NCBI GenBank assembly: GCA_028284225.1
Contig: JANQSD010000009.1
Span: 122,629 to 186,628, forward strand
Length of the DNA stretch: 64,000 nt
Direction of reading: 5' to 3'
Source: Arenicellales bacterium
GTDB lineage: Bacteria > Pseudomonadota > Gammaproteobacteria > Arenicellales > JAHEKD01
The notes below the pieces were generated by a model, which saw only the letters and a program-made list of their open reading frames with translations, did not search any database and was not told the DNA's origin. A program made the translations under genes and the position numbers. Shown here one piece after another: positions 42,117-50,264 of this stretch; the stretch's first letter is position 1; each line of letters starts with the position of its first letter.

Positions 42117-42431
42117 CTAAAGCTCAATAAAAACGTTATTGTTCTCGACTTTAACAGGGTAGGTTTTTAAATCAATACATACCGGTGCGCTCAAGGCACA
42201 CCCATCCGTAATTTCAAAACGGCCTTGATGTAACGGGCATTCGATCACGGTACCGATTACTATGCCGTCGGCTAGCTCCTGATGCTCATGGGTACAAATT
42301 CCATCGGTAGCGAAAAAGCCTTTTTCAGTGTTATAAACTGCATAAACTTTGTCGCCATGGTTAAACTGGATGACGTCTTCCTCATCAATCTCGTCGGTGC
42401 CGCACACTCGATGCCATTCGCTCATTATCAT
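42117..42431 (-). CDS. Rieske [2Fe-2S] ferredoxin (MocE/BphF-like)
   Basis: A 104-residue Rieske ferredoxin with a full motif: C-T-H-x15-C-P-L-H in CTHEHQELADGIVIG...ECPLHQGRF. It would shuttle electrons from the reductase to a di-iron oxygenase. ATG 42431 and 42425 are both possible starts; the second begins with SEWHRV, typical of family members. It is flanked by the desaturase-like gene (14 bases) and the reductase gene (2 bases). Confidence 0.95.
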   Translation of the reverse strand: MIMSEWHRVCGTDEIDEEDVIQFNHGDKVYAVYNTEKGFFATDGICTHEHQELADGIVIGTVIECPLHQGRFEITDGCALSAPVCIDLKTYPVKVENNNVFIEL

Positions 42432-42445
42432 TTTCCTTGAATAGA

Positions 42446-43438
42446 TTAGCTGTTGATCATGCTTGGGTCCTGGCGGATTGTCGCTGCCTTGGTCGACTTG
42501 CCAAGCGAACGTCGGATCACCACAGACAATACTTCCAGATTGGTGCGAAAAAAACCCGGGTCAGGCTCATACAGTTGATCTTTAATGGATTCATTTAGCT
42601 GCGGCAGCTGGTGAAAAGGCACCATTGGATAAAGATGGTGCTCGACATGATTATTCATGTTCATGTACAAAAAGCGGGCCAGCCAGTTGGTCGTGAAAGA
42701 GCGGGTCGAGTTGAGAATATTAACCTGATTTTCCTGCATTTCGACATGTTGAATCAGTGTGAATAACAACATAACAGGACCGCCCAGAATTCTGGGGATA
42801 ATCAGGTATAAGAGCGGCCATTTGTAGCCGGCAATGGCTAAGGCAATTAATGTGGCGTAGGCGGATAAGAAAATGATGGCACCGCGTTGCAGCTTTGGCA
42901 GCTCCGATTCAGGTGTATGTTCACGAGTAATATCACTGAATCGGCCGGTCGCATTCTCGAAAAAGACTTTTAACTCGTAAAAAAACAAACCCAAACCACT
43001 CACTTCGAGTAACCAGCCTTTGAAATCCATGGGCGTCTCAAACGGCATTTGTGCATCTTTGCCGTTAATCCAGGTGTAGGTATGGTGGCGGGTGTGTGCA
43101 TAGCGGCGATGATAGGGTTCTTCAAAATAAATAAATGAAGAAATCCAAAACAGCACTTCGTTGATAGTCCTGTTTTTGAACGCCGTACCGTGGGCACACT
43201 CGTGTGATAATGAATAAGCAGGGACAGTCAAGAATATGCCGTGTAAAAACATCGCCGGTATTAGCCAGACGGTGTTTTGTGACGAGTGAATCAAATAACT
43301 CGTTGCCAGCAGAAAGCCCAGCCACTGTGCCAGCCAGATTAAGCCGGGTTTATCGCTGCGCCTGGATAATTGCTTAATATGCTTTTTATCAACAACAACG
43401 CCGGAAGAGGCCGCATTGGTTGCCTGATAGTCTGACAT
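42446..43438 (-). CDS. Membrane di-iron desaturase/hydroxylase (MocD-like)
   Basis: A 330-residue membrane protein of the fatty-acid desaturase superfamily with its three histidine boxes: HECAHGTAF, HRRYAHTRHHTYTW and NNHVEHHLYPMVP. These bind two irons and activate oxygen. About four to six hydrophobic segments surround them. It is adjacent to a Rieske ferredoxin and its reductase, the arrangement of the rhizopine mocD-mocE-mocF oxygenase (recalled from Sinorhizobium), so hydroxylation or demethylation of a small molecule is more likely than lipid desaturation. Substrate not predictable. Confidence 0.9.
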   Translation of the reverse strand: MSDYQATNAASSGVVVDKKHIKQLSRRSDKPGLIWLAQWLGFLLATSYLIHSSQNTVWLIPAMFLHGIFLTVPAYSLSHECAHGTAFKNRTINEVLFWISSFIYFEEPYHRRYAHTRHHTYTWINGKDAQMPFETPMDFKGWLLEVSGLGLFFYELKVFFENATGRFSDITREHTPESELPKLQRGAIIFLSAYATLIALAIAGYKWPLLYLIIPRILGGPVMLLFTLIQHVEMQENQVNILNSTRSFTTNWLARFLYMNMNNHVEHHLYPMVPFHQLPQLNESIKDQLYEPDPGFFRTNLEVLSVVIRRSLGKSTKAATIRQDPSMINS

Positions 43439-43446
43439 CGCCGGTT

Positions 43447-44208
43447 TTAATCCTTATAGTCAGGTTCTGTTTCGTCAAGAATCGCCATCAGCTCACGAAA
43501 ATGATTGCTATAGCCATTGGGGTAGTTTTCCCATTGCCGGGCTGTTTTTTCGGCGACTTCATTGCTTAACACTCGCATTGGCTTTTGGGTCATTAATGCC
43601 AGCACGTAATTCTTAGCAGCACGTTCAAAGTAATAGATTTCATCATAAGCCTGAGCGACTGTAGGTGCGATTACCATTAAGCCGTGATTACCCATGATCA
43701 TTATGCGCTTGTCTTGCATCAGGCCGCAAACGCGTTCACCTTCTTCTTGAAATGCCATTCCGCCAAAACCTTCATCAACGACCACCCGATTGAAAAACCG
43801 TGCTGAGTTTTGGTCGATCGGTTGCATCAGACTGTCTTCAAGACTGGCCAATACCGTGGCGTAAGTGCTGTGCACATGTAGAATGCAACGCGCATGAGGC
43901 AGGTTGCGATGCAGTGAACCGTGCAGTCCCCAAGCGCTTGGATCGGGGGCGTCCGGGCGCTTCATGGTGTCCGGGTCATTAGCATCACAGAGCAGGATAT
44001 TACTGGCTTTGACCCTGGAAAAATGAGTGCCGTTTGGATTAATTAAAAACTTCGATCCATCTTCAGAGACGGCCAGCGAAAAGTGGTTAGCCGCGGCCTC
44101 ATGAAAATCATGTCTGACTGCCCAGCGAAAGGCACAAGCCAGTTCGCAACGTTCAAAATAATGTTCGAGTTCAGTGTGTTCCCTGGAGGCAAATGCTTTA
44201 ACTGTCAT
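43447..44208 (-). CDS. Class II aldolase/adducin-family protein
   Basis: A 253-residue class II aldolase-like protein with the zinc-binding histidines in LHVHSTYAT and GNHGLMVIAP, the pattern of L-fuculose-phosphate aldolase and related lyases. HGSLHRNLPHARCI precedes the first pair. It is the first gene of the five-gene operon and would cleave a sugar-like or hydroxy-acid product. It begins 118 bases from the divergent LysR gene, whose T-N11-A site lies in the intervening promoter. Confidence 0.9.
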   Translation of the reverse strand: MTVKAFASREHTELEHYFERCELACAFRWAVRHDFHEAAANHFSLAVSEDGSKFLINPNGTHFSRVKASNILLCDANDPDTMKRPDAPDPSAWGLHGSLHRNLPHARCILHVHSTYATVLASLEDSLMQPIDQNSARFFNRVVVDEGFGGMAFQEEGERVCGLMQDKRIMIMGNHGLMVIAPTVAQAYDEIYYFERAAKNYVLALMTQKPMRVLSNEVAEKTARQWENYPNGYSNHFRELMAILDETEPDYKD

Positions 44209-44279
44209 CGGTCCAATCCTGTGTAATATGAATGATAAAAAGTATGCAATTTCAACGCAGTTAACACAAACGAAAAAAA

Positions 44280-44320
44280 TTGAGTCAAAGTATAAGTAAT
44301 ACTTATGATCAGCTTATAAT
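44280..44320 (+). promoter_or_regulatory. LysR promoter region, two possible -10 boxes
   Basis: TTGAGT at 44280-44285 with TTATGA at 44303-44308 (17-base spacer) is one candidate; TATAAT at 44315-44320 is a perfect -10 but too close to ATG 44327 unless the transcript is nearly leaderless. Both lie on the LysR side of the T-N11-A palindrome, so binding of the regulator would affect its own transcription. Confidence 0.4.
44292..44306. promoter_or_regulatory. LysR-type T-N11-A operator
   Basis: ATAAGTA-A-TACTTAT is a perfect 15-base palindrome with T-N11-A spacing, the consensus form of LysR-type recognition sites. It sits between the divergent LysR gene and the aldolase-oxygenase operon, so it is the natural switch for both. 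Confidence 0.75.
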
Positions 44321-44326
44321 AGATGC

Positions 44327-45211
44327 ATGGAACGAAAATTACCGCCTTTAAACTGGTTACGTGCATTTGAATCAGCGTCGCGTCATCTGAGCTTTACTGA
44401 TGCGGCGCGGGAGTTGCACATGACTCAATCTGCGGTGAGTCAGCAAATTAAGGCCTTGGAAAATTATCTGGGCAAAACGTTTTTCATTCGCAAAGCCCGG
44501 TCACTAGAGTTGACAGCTGATGCACAAAACTATCTGCCCACGGTTGAGGCAGCGTTTAAGTTGCTATATGAAGGCACACAGGGGTTGCTTGGCGTCGATC
44601 ATGATCAACTGTTGGAAGTACGTGCTAATTTAGCCTTTACTGTTTTTTGGCTAACGCCGAGGCTGGATGACTTATTCGAAAACCATCCCTGGATTAACTT
44701 GAATGTCGCCACCACGATCTGGACGGCCAGCCCGGCCACCCCTTATGCCAGTGTAGAGATACGCTTCGACAGTGTTTTGTCGGAAGGATTGTCGATTGAT
44801 CCCTTGTTGCAGGACGAATTCTATCCCGTTTGTTCACCCCAATTAGCTCAGCACATTTCAAAGCCGGAAGATTTATTGGCACATCGTTTAATCGATGTCA
44901 GCGGCATTATCGAAGGCTGGGATAAGTGGCTTTCTGAGGCTAACACCAGGCTGCCGGCCAATAAACCGATTGATAAAGCCAGCACCTATGTTGTCACTCT
45001 GAACATGGCGCAATTAGGGCAGGGCATTGCACTTGCTCATGACATGATTGCCAAGGATTTAATTAAACAAGGCAAGCTGGTTCGATTGTTCGATCATGCC
45101 ATACCTATGAAAGAACATTATTATTTGATACCGCCTGCTAAGCGCAATGCGAATAAAGCCTCCAGGGTCTTTAACGATTGGTTAATCGACCAAATGGCGC
45201 AGTGGCGGTAG
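44327..45211 (+). CDS. LysR-family regulator (GcvA-like)
   Basis: A 294-residue LysR regulator with an N-terminal helix-turn-helix (LSFTDAARELHMTQSAVSQQIKALENYLG, about residues 22-50 split at Ser) and a C-terminal ligand-binding domain. PLNWLRAFESASRHLSFTDA is the start typical of the GcvA subgroup. It is divergent from the aldolase/oxygenase operon and shares the intervening T-N11-A palindrome with it. It probably senses the operon substrate. The ATG is close behind a near-perfect -10. Confidence 0.93.
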   Translation: MERKLPPLNWLRAFESASRHLSFTDAARELHMTQSAVSQQIKALENYLGKTFFIRKARSLELTADAQNYLPTVEAAFKLLYEGTQGLLGVDHDQLLEVRANLAFTVFWLTPRLDDLFENHPWINLNVATTIWTASPATPYASVEIRFDSVLSEGLSIDPLLQDEFYPVCSPQLAQHISKPEDLLAHRLIDVSGIIEGWDKWLSEANTRLPANKPIDKASTYVVTLNMAQLGQGIALAHDMIAKDLIKQGKLVRLFDHAIPMKEHYYLIPPAKRNANKASRVFNDWLIDQMAQWR

Positions 45212-45237
45212 CATCAATCGGCATCTTGGAGTAAAGA

Positions 45238-45306
45238 AACCCCCTCTAGCTCCCCCTGGAAGGGGGAGAATCTTATTGCTCCCCTTTCAGGGGAGGTTAG
45301 GTGGGG
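45238..45306. repeat. GC-rich repeat, copy B
   Basis: A 69-base near copy of 29932-30000 in the same orientation, beginning AACCCCCTCTAGCTCCCCCT and ending AGGTTAGGTGGGG. It lies just downstream of the LysR gene. A partial copy (GGGGAGGTTAGGAGAGATAG) follows at 45387-45406, with 80 bases between them. Confidence 0.85.
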
Positions 45307-45380
45307 TCGCTTGTTAATGCCCGTTTCATTTCCCGGTGAATTGGACCAGAGCTAGTCTGAGTTGCTGAACTTTGAATCAT
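45297..45380 (-). pseudogene. Possible N-terminal remnant between two repeat copies
   Basis: An ATG at 45380 on the minus strand opens MIQSSATQTSSGPIHREMKR (ending ALTSDPT), stopping inside the GC-rich repeat at 45297. The stretch GPIHREMKRALT is vaguely like the start of a BolA-type protein. The frame is short and the assignment weak; the useful observation is that it too ends at a repeat boundary. Confidence 0.25.
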
Positions 45381-45477
45381 TGCCGATGGGGAGGTTAGGA
45401 GAGATAGAATAATGAAAAATATAATCATTAAAATTTGTCACCGAATTAAGTAACACATACGGCAATAGTCGACAATG

Positions 45478-46020
45478 TTACTCAGTCGGAATATCGATCA
45501 AGAAATCGGTTATGCCGATATCATGACCAAATTGGCTGAGCATGGTGCTGAGTTGGCCACGGTGATGAGTTTGGTGATTAAAAAAATGAAACAACAACTC
45601 AGCGAAGTTACGTTTATATGCGATTCCTTTGGTATCGGAGTACTCGATTGGATGTTGAAAGTCTTGCTCGTTAACATCGTCATTAATCCAGTCGATAATA
45701 ATGTGATCAAGGGTTGTTCGTTTTTCTGATAATAGGTCAAAATTCTCGGTGATGACTTGATCCAGACCTGTGAATTCCGGGAAAGCTTGTGTCGACTTAA
45801 GTTTGGGAAAATCGGAGGGATGGCTTTCAAATCGTTTTAACCACAATAGATCGCCGACCATGACGTGATTCAAAGTCATTATTATTGTCCCAAAAAAAGC
45901 CCTGACATCTTGTTTCCGTTGCGCGTCGGTCAGATTGGATGATGCAGCATAAATCTGCTTATTCATGCGGGCGTTATAACCCGTCATTAAAACGAAATGA
46001 TGTTTAAAACTGATATTCAT
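45478..46020 (-). CDS. DinB-family metal-binding protein
   Basis: A 180-residue four-helix DinB/YfiT-fold protein. The three metal histidines are in LNHVMVGDLLWLKRF and in FHFFNHQTHHRGQLSTML. Many members are thiol-dependent transferases or unknown stress proteins. It is the last of a minus-strand run (AEC, MOSC, acyltransferase, DinB), only three bases after the acyltransferase. Confidence 0.9.
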   Translation of the reverse strand: MNISFKHHFVLMTGYNARMNKQIYAASSNLTDAQRKQDVRAFFGTIIMTLNHVMVGDLLWLKRFESHPSDFPKLKSTQAFPEFTGLDQVITENFDLLSEKRTTLDHIIIDWINDDVNEQDFQHPIEYSDTKGIAYKRNFAELLFHFFNHQTHHRGQLSTMLSQFGHDIGITDFLIDIPTE

Positions 46021-46023
46021 GTC

Positions 46024-47094
46024 TTAACTCGCAATAGAATGTTTACCGGCCCTGGCTGATGAACGATAGTGATTGCTCCTGAGTAGAAATTTTTTCTCCA
46101 CCAGGTGCCACATAAGTATGCCACCGATTAATGTTGAGGCAACTACTGCGGATAAAAATAAAAACGGTCGATCTTCGAACCAGCCCAGATGAAGGAATAC
46201 TTGTATCAGCGGGAAATGAATAATATAGATGCCGTAAGAAAAATCTCCAAACTTACCAAAGTTGCCCATATAAAAATAAAGTCCAAAAAATATCACTATG
46301 GTGGCGAGTGCGAAAGGTTCCATGATGCTTATTGGGAACACGTCTTTGCAGATATAGAGAAAAAAACTAACAGGAATAATGAATTTGATATTCTTGGTAA
46401 AAAATTCGAGATAGTAAAAACAAAATGCACCTGCCATAAAGTATGAAAGTTGACCGGGCAACTGTCGCGCTAAAGTTTTATAAATCTGCTGGTTTGATGT
46501 AATGGCCAAATGAGTCAAGACTTCAGCATAAATGATTGATCCTGCATACAAAATTATGATGATCGGCAAAGGCGCAGATTTTCTAAATAGTATTGCAATC
46601 ACAGGCACACTCAAATAAAACATCACCTCTATCTTTAATGTCCACAATGCACCGTTAACAGCACTAAATTTGTTGGTTTCGAATACACCGGGCAGCTCAG
46701 GTTCTAAAAAATTTAGAAAGGCTAAATTGCCAAATACATAACCCAGCCATTTTTCAGAAAAATAAGCGGATAGAGCTTGGTTGCTAATTAAACACAAGCT
46801 TAAAGCGCAAATTAAAATGATAGTGGCGTAGGCGGGGTAAATTCTGCGGATTCGTTTGCCGAAGTAGCTATAGACCGAAGACGACTTTTCATAACTCATA
46901 AAAATCAAAAAGCCACTGACTACAAAAAAAGCGTTGATCGCGACTTGTGAAGAAAAAATCTGTTTGATCCACTTTAGCTCTTGATATCCGCTGAGTTCGT
47001 AAATATGGACAAAGCAAACAGAAGCAGCAAAGATTAATCTAAGCAAGTCAAAATTGTTATTCTTTAATCGGTTATTAGGGCTTGAATTGATCAA
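46024..47094 (-). CDS. Acyltransferase 3 (OafA-type) membrane protein
   Basis: A 356-residue integral membrane acyltransferase with ten or more hydrophobic helices. The family start is FDLLRLIFAASVCFVHIYEL with the catalytic histidine, and VVSGFLIFMSYEKSSS follows. Such proteins acetylate surface polysaccharide or peptidoglycan. It begins with TTG (47094) as there is no in-frame ATG before the conserved part; the ribosome site is weak. It follows the MOSC gene by 17 bases. Confidence 0.88.
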   Translation of the reverse strand: MINSSPNNRLKNNNFDLLRLIFAASVCFVHIYELSGYQELKWIKQIFSSQVAINAFFVVSGFLIFMSYEKSSSVYSYFGKRIRRIYPAYATIILICALSLCLISNQALSAYFSEKWLGYVFGNLAFLNFLEPELPGVFETNKFSAVNGALWTLKIEVMFYLSVPVIAILFRKSAPLPIIIILYAGSIIYAEVLTHLAITSNQQIYKTLARQLPGQLSYFMAGAFCFYYLEFFTKNIKFIIPVSFFLYICKDVFPISIMEPFALATIVIFFGLYFYMGNFGKFGDFSYGIYIIHFPLIQVFLHLGWFEDRPFLFLSAVVASTLIGGILMWHLVEKKFLLRSNHYRSSARAGKHSIAS

Positions 47095-47111
47095 AAGTTG
47101 ATTAAACCTTG

Positions 47112-47762
47112 TTAACTATTGTAAAGGTATTCAAGTCGTTTTTTTAGTCTTGTTTTCCATTCTATATTCAATGCAGGAATATTGATTAAACGATTAAGCT
47201 TGTCTTTATTGGGCCTGTGCTGATAGGTGATGTGAGTGAACTGTTTGATTGAAACAGCATCAGTATCCCGTTCGAGCAGCTGGATTTGATCACCGATTGT
47301 CATTGTTCCTGTTTCTTTCACACGATAATACCAGCCGCTAATTTGATTTTGAGCAATGAATTTGGCCAATTTGGGGTTGTCGAAACGGCTGTTTATTTTC
47401 CAGCAGGGGCTACGGGGCTGTGAAACCTGGAGTAAAACAGAGCCAATGCGATAAATATCGCCGATATTTACATTTGAGTCGTCCAATCGCGAACTTGAAA
47501 TATTTTCGCCAATGCTGCCGGGTACCGCGATAAGTTCTAATTCAGCAAATGAGTTGACGATTTTTTCATAGCTATAAATAGAATATTGATGCAGGGCTTT
47601 TTCCGGGCCGCCGTGAAAGCGCTTGTCTGCCTGAACATCACCAATTATCCCGTTTATGCCGACTTCGACGGTCTCAACCGGGTCTTTATAAATCCCGGTT
47701 TTTTCTCCGTCCGGCTCAAGAAATTTTATCGAGCCTGCATAGAGTCCAAGAACATTAGTCAT
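47112..47762 (-). CDS. MOSC-domain protein
   Basis: A 216-residue MOSC protein (YiiM-like) beginning TNVLGLYAGSIKFLEPDGEKT, with KRFHGGPEKALHQYSIYSYE, PGSIGENISSSRLDDSNVNI and QPRSPCWKINSRF, the conserved cysteine in the last. Family members bind molybdenum cofactor or detoxify N-hydroxylated compounds with it. ATG 47762 overlaps the stop of the AEC gene by one base. It might use Moco also needed by the formate dehydrogenase. Confidence 0.9.
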   Translation of the reverse strand: MTNVLGLYAGSIKFLEPDGEKTGIYKDPVETVEVGINGIIGDVQADKRFHGGPEKALHQYSIYSYEKIVNSFAELELIAVPGSIGENISSSRLDDSNVNIGDIYRIGSVLLQVSQPRSPCWKINSRFDNPKLAKFIAQNQISGWYYRVKETGTMTIGDQIQLLERDTDAVSIKQFTHITYQHRPNKDKLNRLINIPALNIEWKTRLKKRLEYLYNS

Positions 47763-48691
47763 CAAGCTACTAACCATAAAATTAAAGGAATACTAAACAT
47801 TGAAACAATCACTTGCAACGATGCCGTTGCGGCATATAAATCCGCGTCTCCACCCATTTCCCTGGCCAGTACATAACCGTTCATAGCCGTAGAGACACAG
47901 GCGCACAGCATGATCATCTGTAGCGCTAATCCGGTAACGCCAAATATCGATGCACAAGCGAATACCAGCAACGGGAAAATCAATAATTTGGCCGTAATGC
48001 CGATAGAGACATCGCTGCGTGGGCTAATAATAGTGCCAACACGAATGCCGGCACCGACTGTGAGCAGGCCAATTCCCAGTCCGGCGCGGCCGATAATATC
48101 AAAGCTGACCATCACCGGTTCATAAATTGGAATATCAGCAAAGTTTATGATTAACCCCAGAAATGCCCCCCAGATCAATGGTACTTTTAAAGCGGCAATT
48201 AGTGTCGACTGTAAGGTCGGCTTGTGGTCACTGGTGAGTATGGTCATGGCAATGATATTAATAAAGTTCAGCAATGCCACAGTGATTGCCATCACCAATG
48301 CGACAATTGCCAGGCCTTGGTCACCGGCTAATTTGCTGGCAATGGCCAGAGCGATAAATGCGTTCCAACGGGTCGAAGTTTGGAAGACTGAACTAAAACT
48401 CCTGTCATTGATATTAAATAACGTACTTAGTGGTTTGCGTAACAACCAGATAAACACAACATGAATTGATACCGCCAGCAAGTAAGCATAAGTGATTGAG
48501 CCTAAGTCAATATTTTTAAGATCCATGTTGATGAGCGATTCCATCACTAATACCGGGAACAATAGCCAGTAGCCTAATGACTCAATGCCTCGCCACTGTG
48601 GTTCAGGCACAATGGATGTTTTGCGTAATAACAAACCAACAGCAATGACCAGGAAAACAGGCAACAGGCTTTCAAAAACAATAGATGTCAT
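47762..48691 (-). CDS. AEC-family transporter (auxin efflux carrier type)
   Basis: A 309-residue membrane protein with about ten helices in two halves (FLVIAVGLLLRKTSIVPEPQ near the start; SFDIIGRAGLGIGLLTVGAG in the second half). AEC proteins carry malate, malonate or other carboxylates. ATG 48691 (TSIVFES) is chosen because the conserved family start follows it; a frame extending to 48784 would add 31 doubtful residues. It is the first gene of the AEC-MOSC-acyltransferase-DinB run. Confidence 0.88.
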   Translation of the reverse strand: MTSIVFESLLPVFLVIAVGLLLRKTSIVPEPQWRGIESLGYWLLFPVLVMESLINMDLKNIDLGSITYAYLLAVSIHVVFIWLLRKPLSTLFNINDRSFSSVFQTSTRWNAFIALAIASKLAGDQGLAIVALVMAITVALLNFINIIAMTILTSDHKPTLQSTLIAALKVPLIWGAFLGLIINFADIPIYEPVMVSFDIIGRAGLGIGLLTVGAGIRVGTIISPRSDVSIGITAKLLIFPLLVFACASIFGVTGLALQMIMLCACVSTAMNGYVLAREMGGDADLYAATASLQVIVSMFSIPLILWLVA

Positions 48692-48862
48692 TAGATATCC
48701 GCTAATAAAGGTGGCATTATGGCAATAAGTGTAGGTCTTTTGAGAAAATTTCTTGCTTAATTTAGATTTTCGGCAGCTAAGCAATAATTACTCATCTTTA
48801 TACGTATATGATATAAAGCGACCAGGACAATTAAAACGACTTAATAAGTAAATCAAAATTTC

Positions 48863-49000
48863 ATGATAAAAGTTCTAGTTTCCAAATTGGGTGCCGCTTA
48901 TGGTCTATTGCTGCTTATATTTGCCAGCCAGTTATATGCTCAAAGCCCGGAAGATTATGTCAGCAAGCACACCTTGGATAATGGTTTAAGAGTTTTTTAG
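48863..49000 (+). pseudogene. M16 peptidase N-terminal remnant
   Basis: ATG 48863 opens a signal peptide (LGAAYGLLLLIFASQLYAQS) and YVSKHTLDNGLRVF, which is how M16 zinc proteases begin (H-x-L-x-N-G-L-x-V). A TAG after VF (48998-49000) ends it before the HxxEH active site. The sequence after the stop does not resume the family in any frame, so most of the gene is missing. Confidence 0.55.
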
Positions 49001-49007
49001 CTGCTAA

Positions 49008-49211
49008 ACCGGCACAGCAAAAAACCTGGCTTCCATATTGTTTAATGTAAATGCATTAAAGCGAATCAAATGGCGCTTCTACGGCAATTGGCTTTTTTTC
49101 TGGCGAAAAATTCTCTACTTAGAATTAATCGACGGTACAGCCTATGCGTTTGCAACAAAGCATGCTGAACAAAACGCTACTAAAATATCTGAAAAGTTGG
49201 AGGCCGTATAG
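49008..49211 (+). pseudogene. Unassigned C-terminal coding fragment
   Basis: A stop-free stretch without ATG in the correct frame reads LKRIKWRFYGNWLFFWRKIL, then YLELIDGTAYAFATKHAEQN and ending ISEKLEAV (stop 49209-49211). It looks like the C-terminal end of a membrane-associated PH-like or similar small protein with its start lost, and follows the M16 remnant directly. Family not recognised. Confidence 0.35.
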
Positions 49212-49274
49212 GCTTGTTAATCCAAAAATTTTTTATGCGTGATATAGTTGCCCAAACGTAGGCGTATTCGTAGT

Positions 49275-50150
49275 ATGGGTAATAGTAAGAACAAGCAGCT
49301 TCAGGTTCGAGAAAAAACGCTTATGGATGGTTTTTTCATAAAACGCGTTCTTAAGTTTTTTTTCAAAATCTTATTTAAATTGAGTGGCTGGACATCGGGG
49401 CCGGCACCTAAAGTCACCGGGGTGGCCATTGGTGCACCGCACACTTCAAACTGGGATTTTCTTTTTGGTCTGGGGGCTGCGATTATCGAAGATGTAAAGG
49501 TTTATTTTTCCATTAAAGAGAGTTGGTGTAGAGTTCCCGTTATCGGATCAATTATCATGTGGTTGGGTGGTATCCCCATTGATCGATCTGTGCCGGGCCA
49601 GGGCCAATCAGAGCAAATTGCAAAATTTGTTGAGAAAATGAAAGGTCAGTGGATTTATTTTGCTTTTACGCCGGAAGGAACACGTGGAAAAGTCGAAAAA
49701 TGGAAAACCGGCTTTTATCATGTGGCTCAGGATTGCCAGCTTCCATTGCATCTGGCTAAGTTAGACTACTTAAATAAGAATGCGGGTATTTTTCACAGCT
49801 TCCATGTCAGCGGCAACAAAGAAGAGGATATTAAGGTCTTGCAGGAAGCTTATAAGTTAATACATGGTCAGAATACTGACAAGCAGTTTCCGGATTATAC
49901 TGGCCGTGTGCCCGAAATATCCCGTACTGATGCCGAAATCATGAAAGCATTATATTTAGTTGGTGAACAAGCCACCGAGATGCAAATAGCGGCCAAAGCC
50001 AACTTTAGTGTGCAGGCTTCAACTATGTTGGAACCGTTAATTAACCTGACGCTGGTTGAGAAGTCTGTAAATGAATTTAATGAACCGGTTTACGGGCTGA
50101 CTTTCAAAGGTAAAGGTGCATTGTTGCACTTATTTCCTATATTAGAGTGA
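49275..50150 (+). CDS. 1-acyl-glycerol-3-phosphate acyltransferase-like protein
   Basis: A 291-residue PlsC-type acyltransferase: the H-x4-D motif is in GAPHTSNWDFLFG and the phosphate-binding motif in FTPEGTRGKVEKW. The N-terminal hydrophobic helix (about 10-30) anchors it. After about residue 205 a region (LYLVGEQATEMQIAAKANFS) looks like a winged helix, an unusual addition. Starts at TTG 49248, ATG 49275 and ATG 49323 are possible; 49275 is a compromise with a weak ribosome site. It would form or remodel phospholipids. Confidence 0.82.
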   Translation: MGNSKNKQLQVREKTLMDGFFIKRVLKFFFKILFKLSGWTSGPAPKVTGVAIGAPHTSNWDFLFGLGAAIIEDVKVYFSIKESWCRVPVIGSIIMWLGGIPIDRSVPGQGQSEQIAKFVEKMKGQWIYFAFTPEGTRGKVEKWKTGFYHVAQDCQLPLHLAKLDYLNKNAGIFHSFHVSGNKEEDIKVLQEAYKLIHGQNTDKQFPDYTGRVPEISRTDAEIMKALYLVGEQATEMQIAAKANFSVQASTMLEPLINLTLVEKSVNEFNEPVYGLTFKGKGALLHLFPILE

Positions 50151-50177
50151 TTTTCAAAGAGTTACTCTTTCATTAAA

Positions 50178-50230
50178 GGCCCGAGCAGCGATAAAGAGAT
50201 TCCTCGTCGTTTGGCTCCTCGGGATGACGG
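50178..50230. repeat. GAGGAATC-type repeat, half copy
   Basis: GCCCGAGCAGCGATAAAGAG, then GATTCCTC and CTCCTCGGGATGACG, matching the right half of the 32039 copy base by base with few changes. It follows the acyltransferase gene. Confidence 0.6.
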
Positions 50231-50264
50231 TTTGCTTATAAGCTGGACAAAGACGGGCTTGGAT

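Larger units (their letters stand above)
48692..49274. other. Gap with gene remnants
   Basis: About 580 bases without an intact gene, upstream of the lysophospholipid-type acyltransferase. It holds an M16 peptidase N-terminal remnant (48863-49000) and a second, unrelated open stretch (about 49008-49211) ending SEKLEAV. The flanking coding genes are divergent. No promoter stands out. Confidence 0.55.

Noticed and set aside
45475..45729. Plus-strand frame opposite the DinB gene
   Set aside because: It is the antisense of the DinB C-terminus, whose metal histidines are clear.
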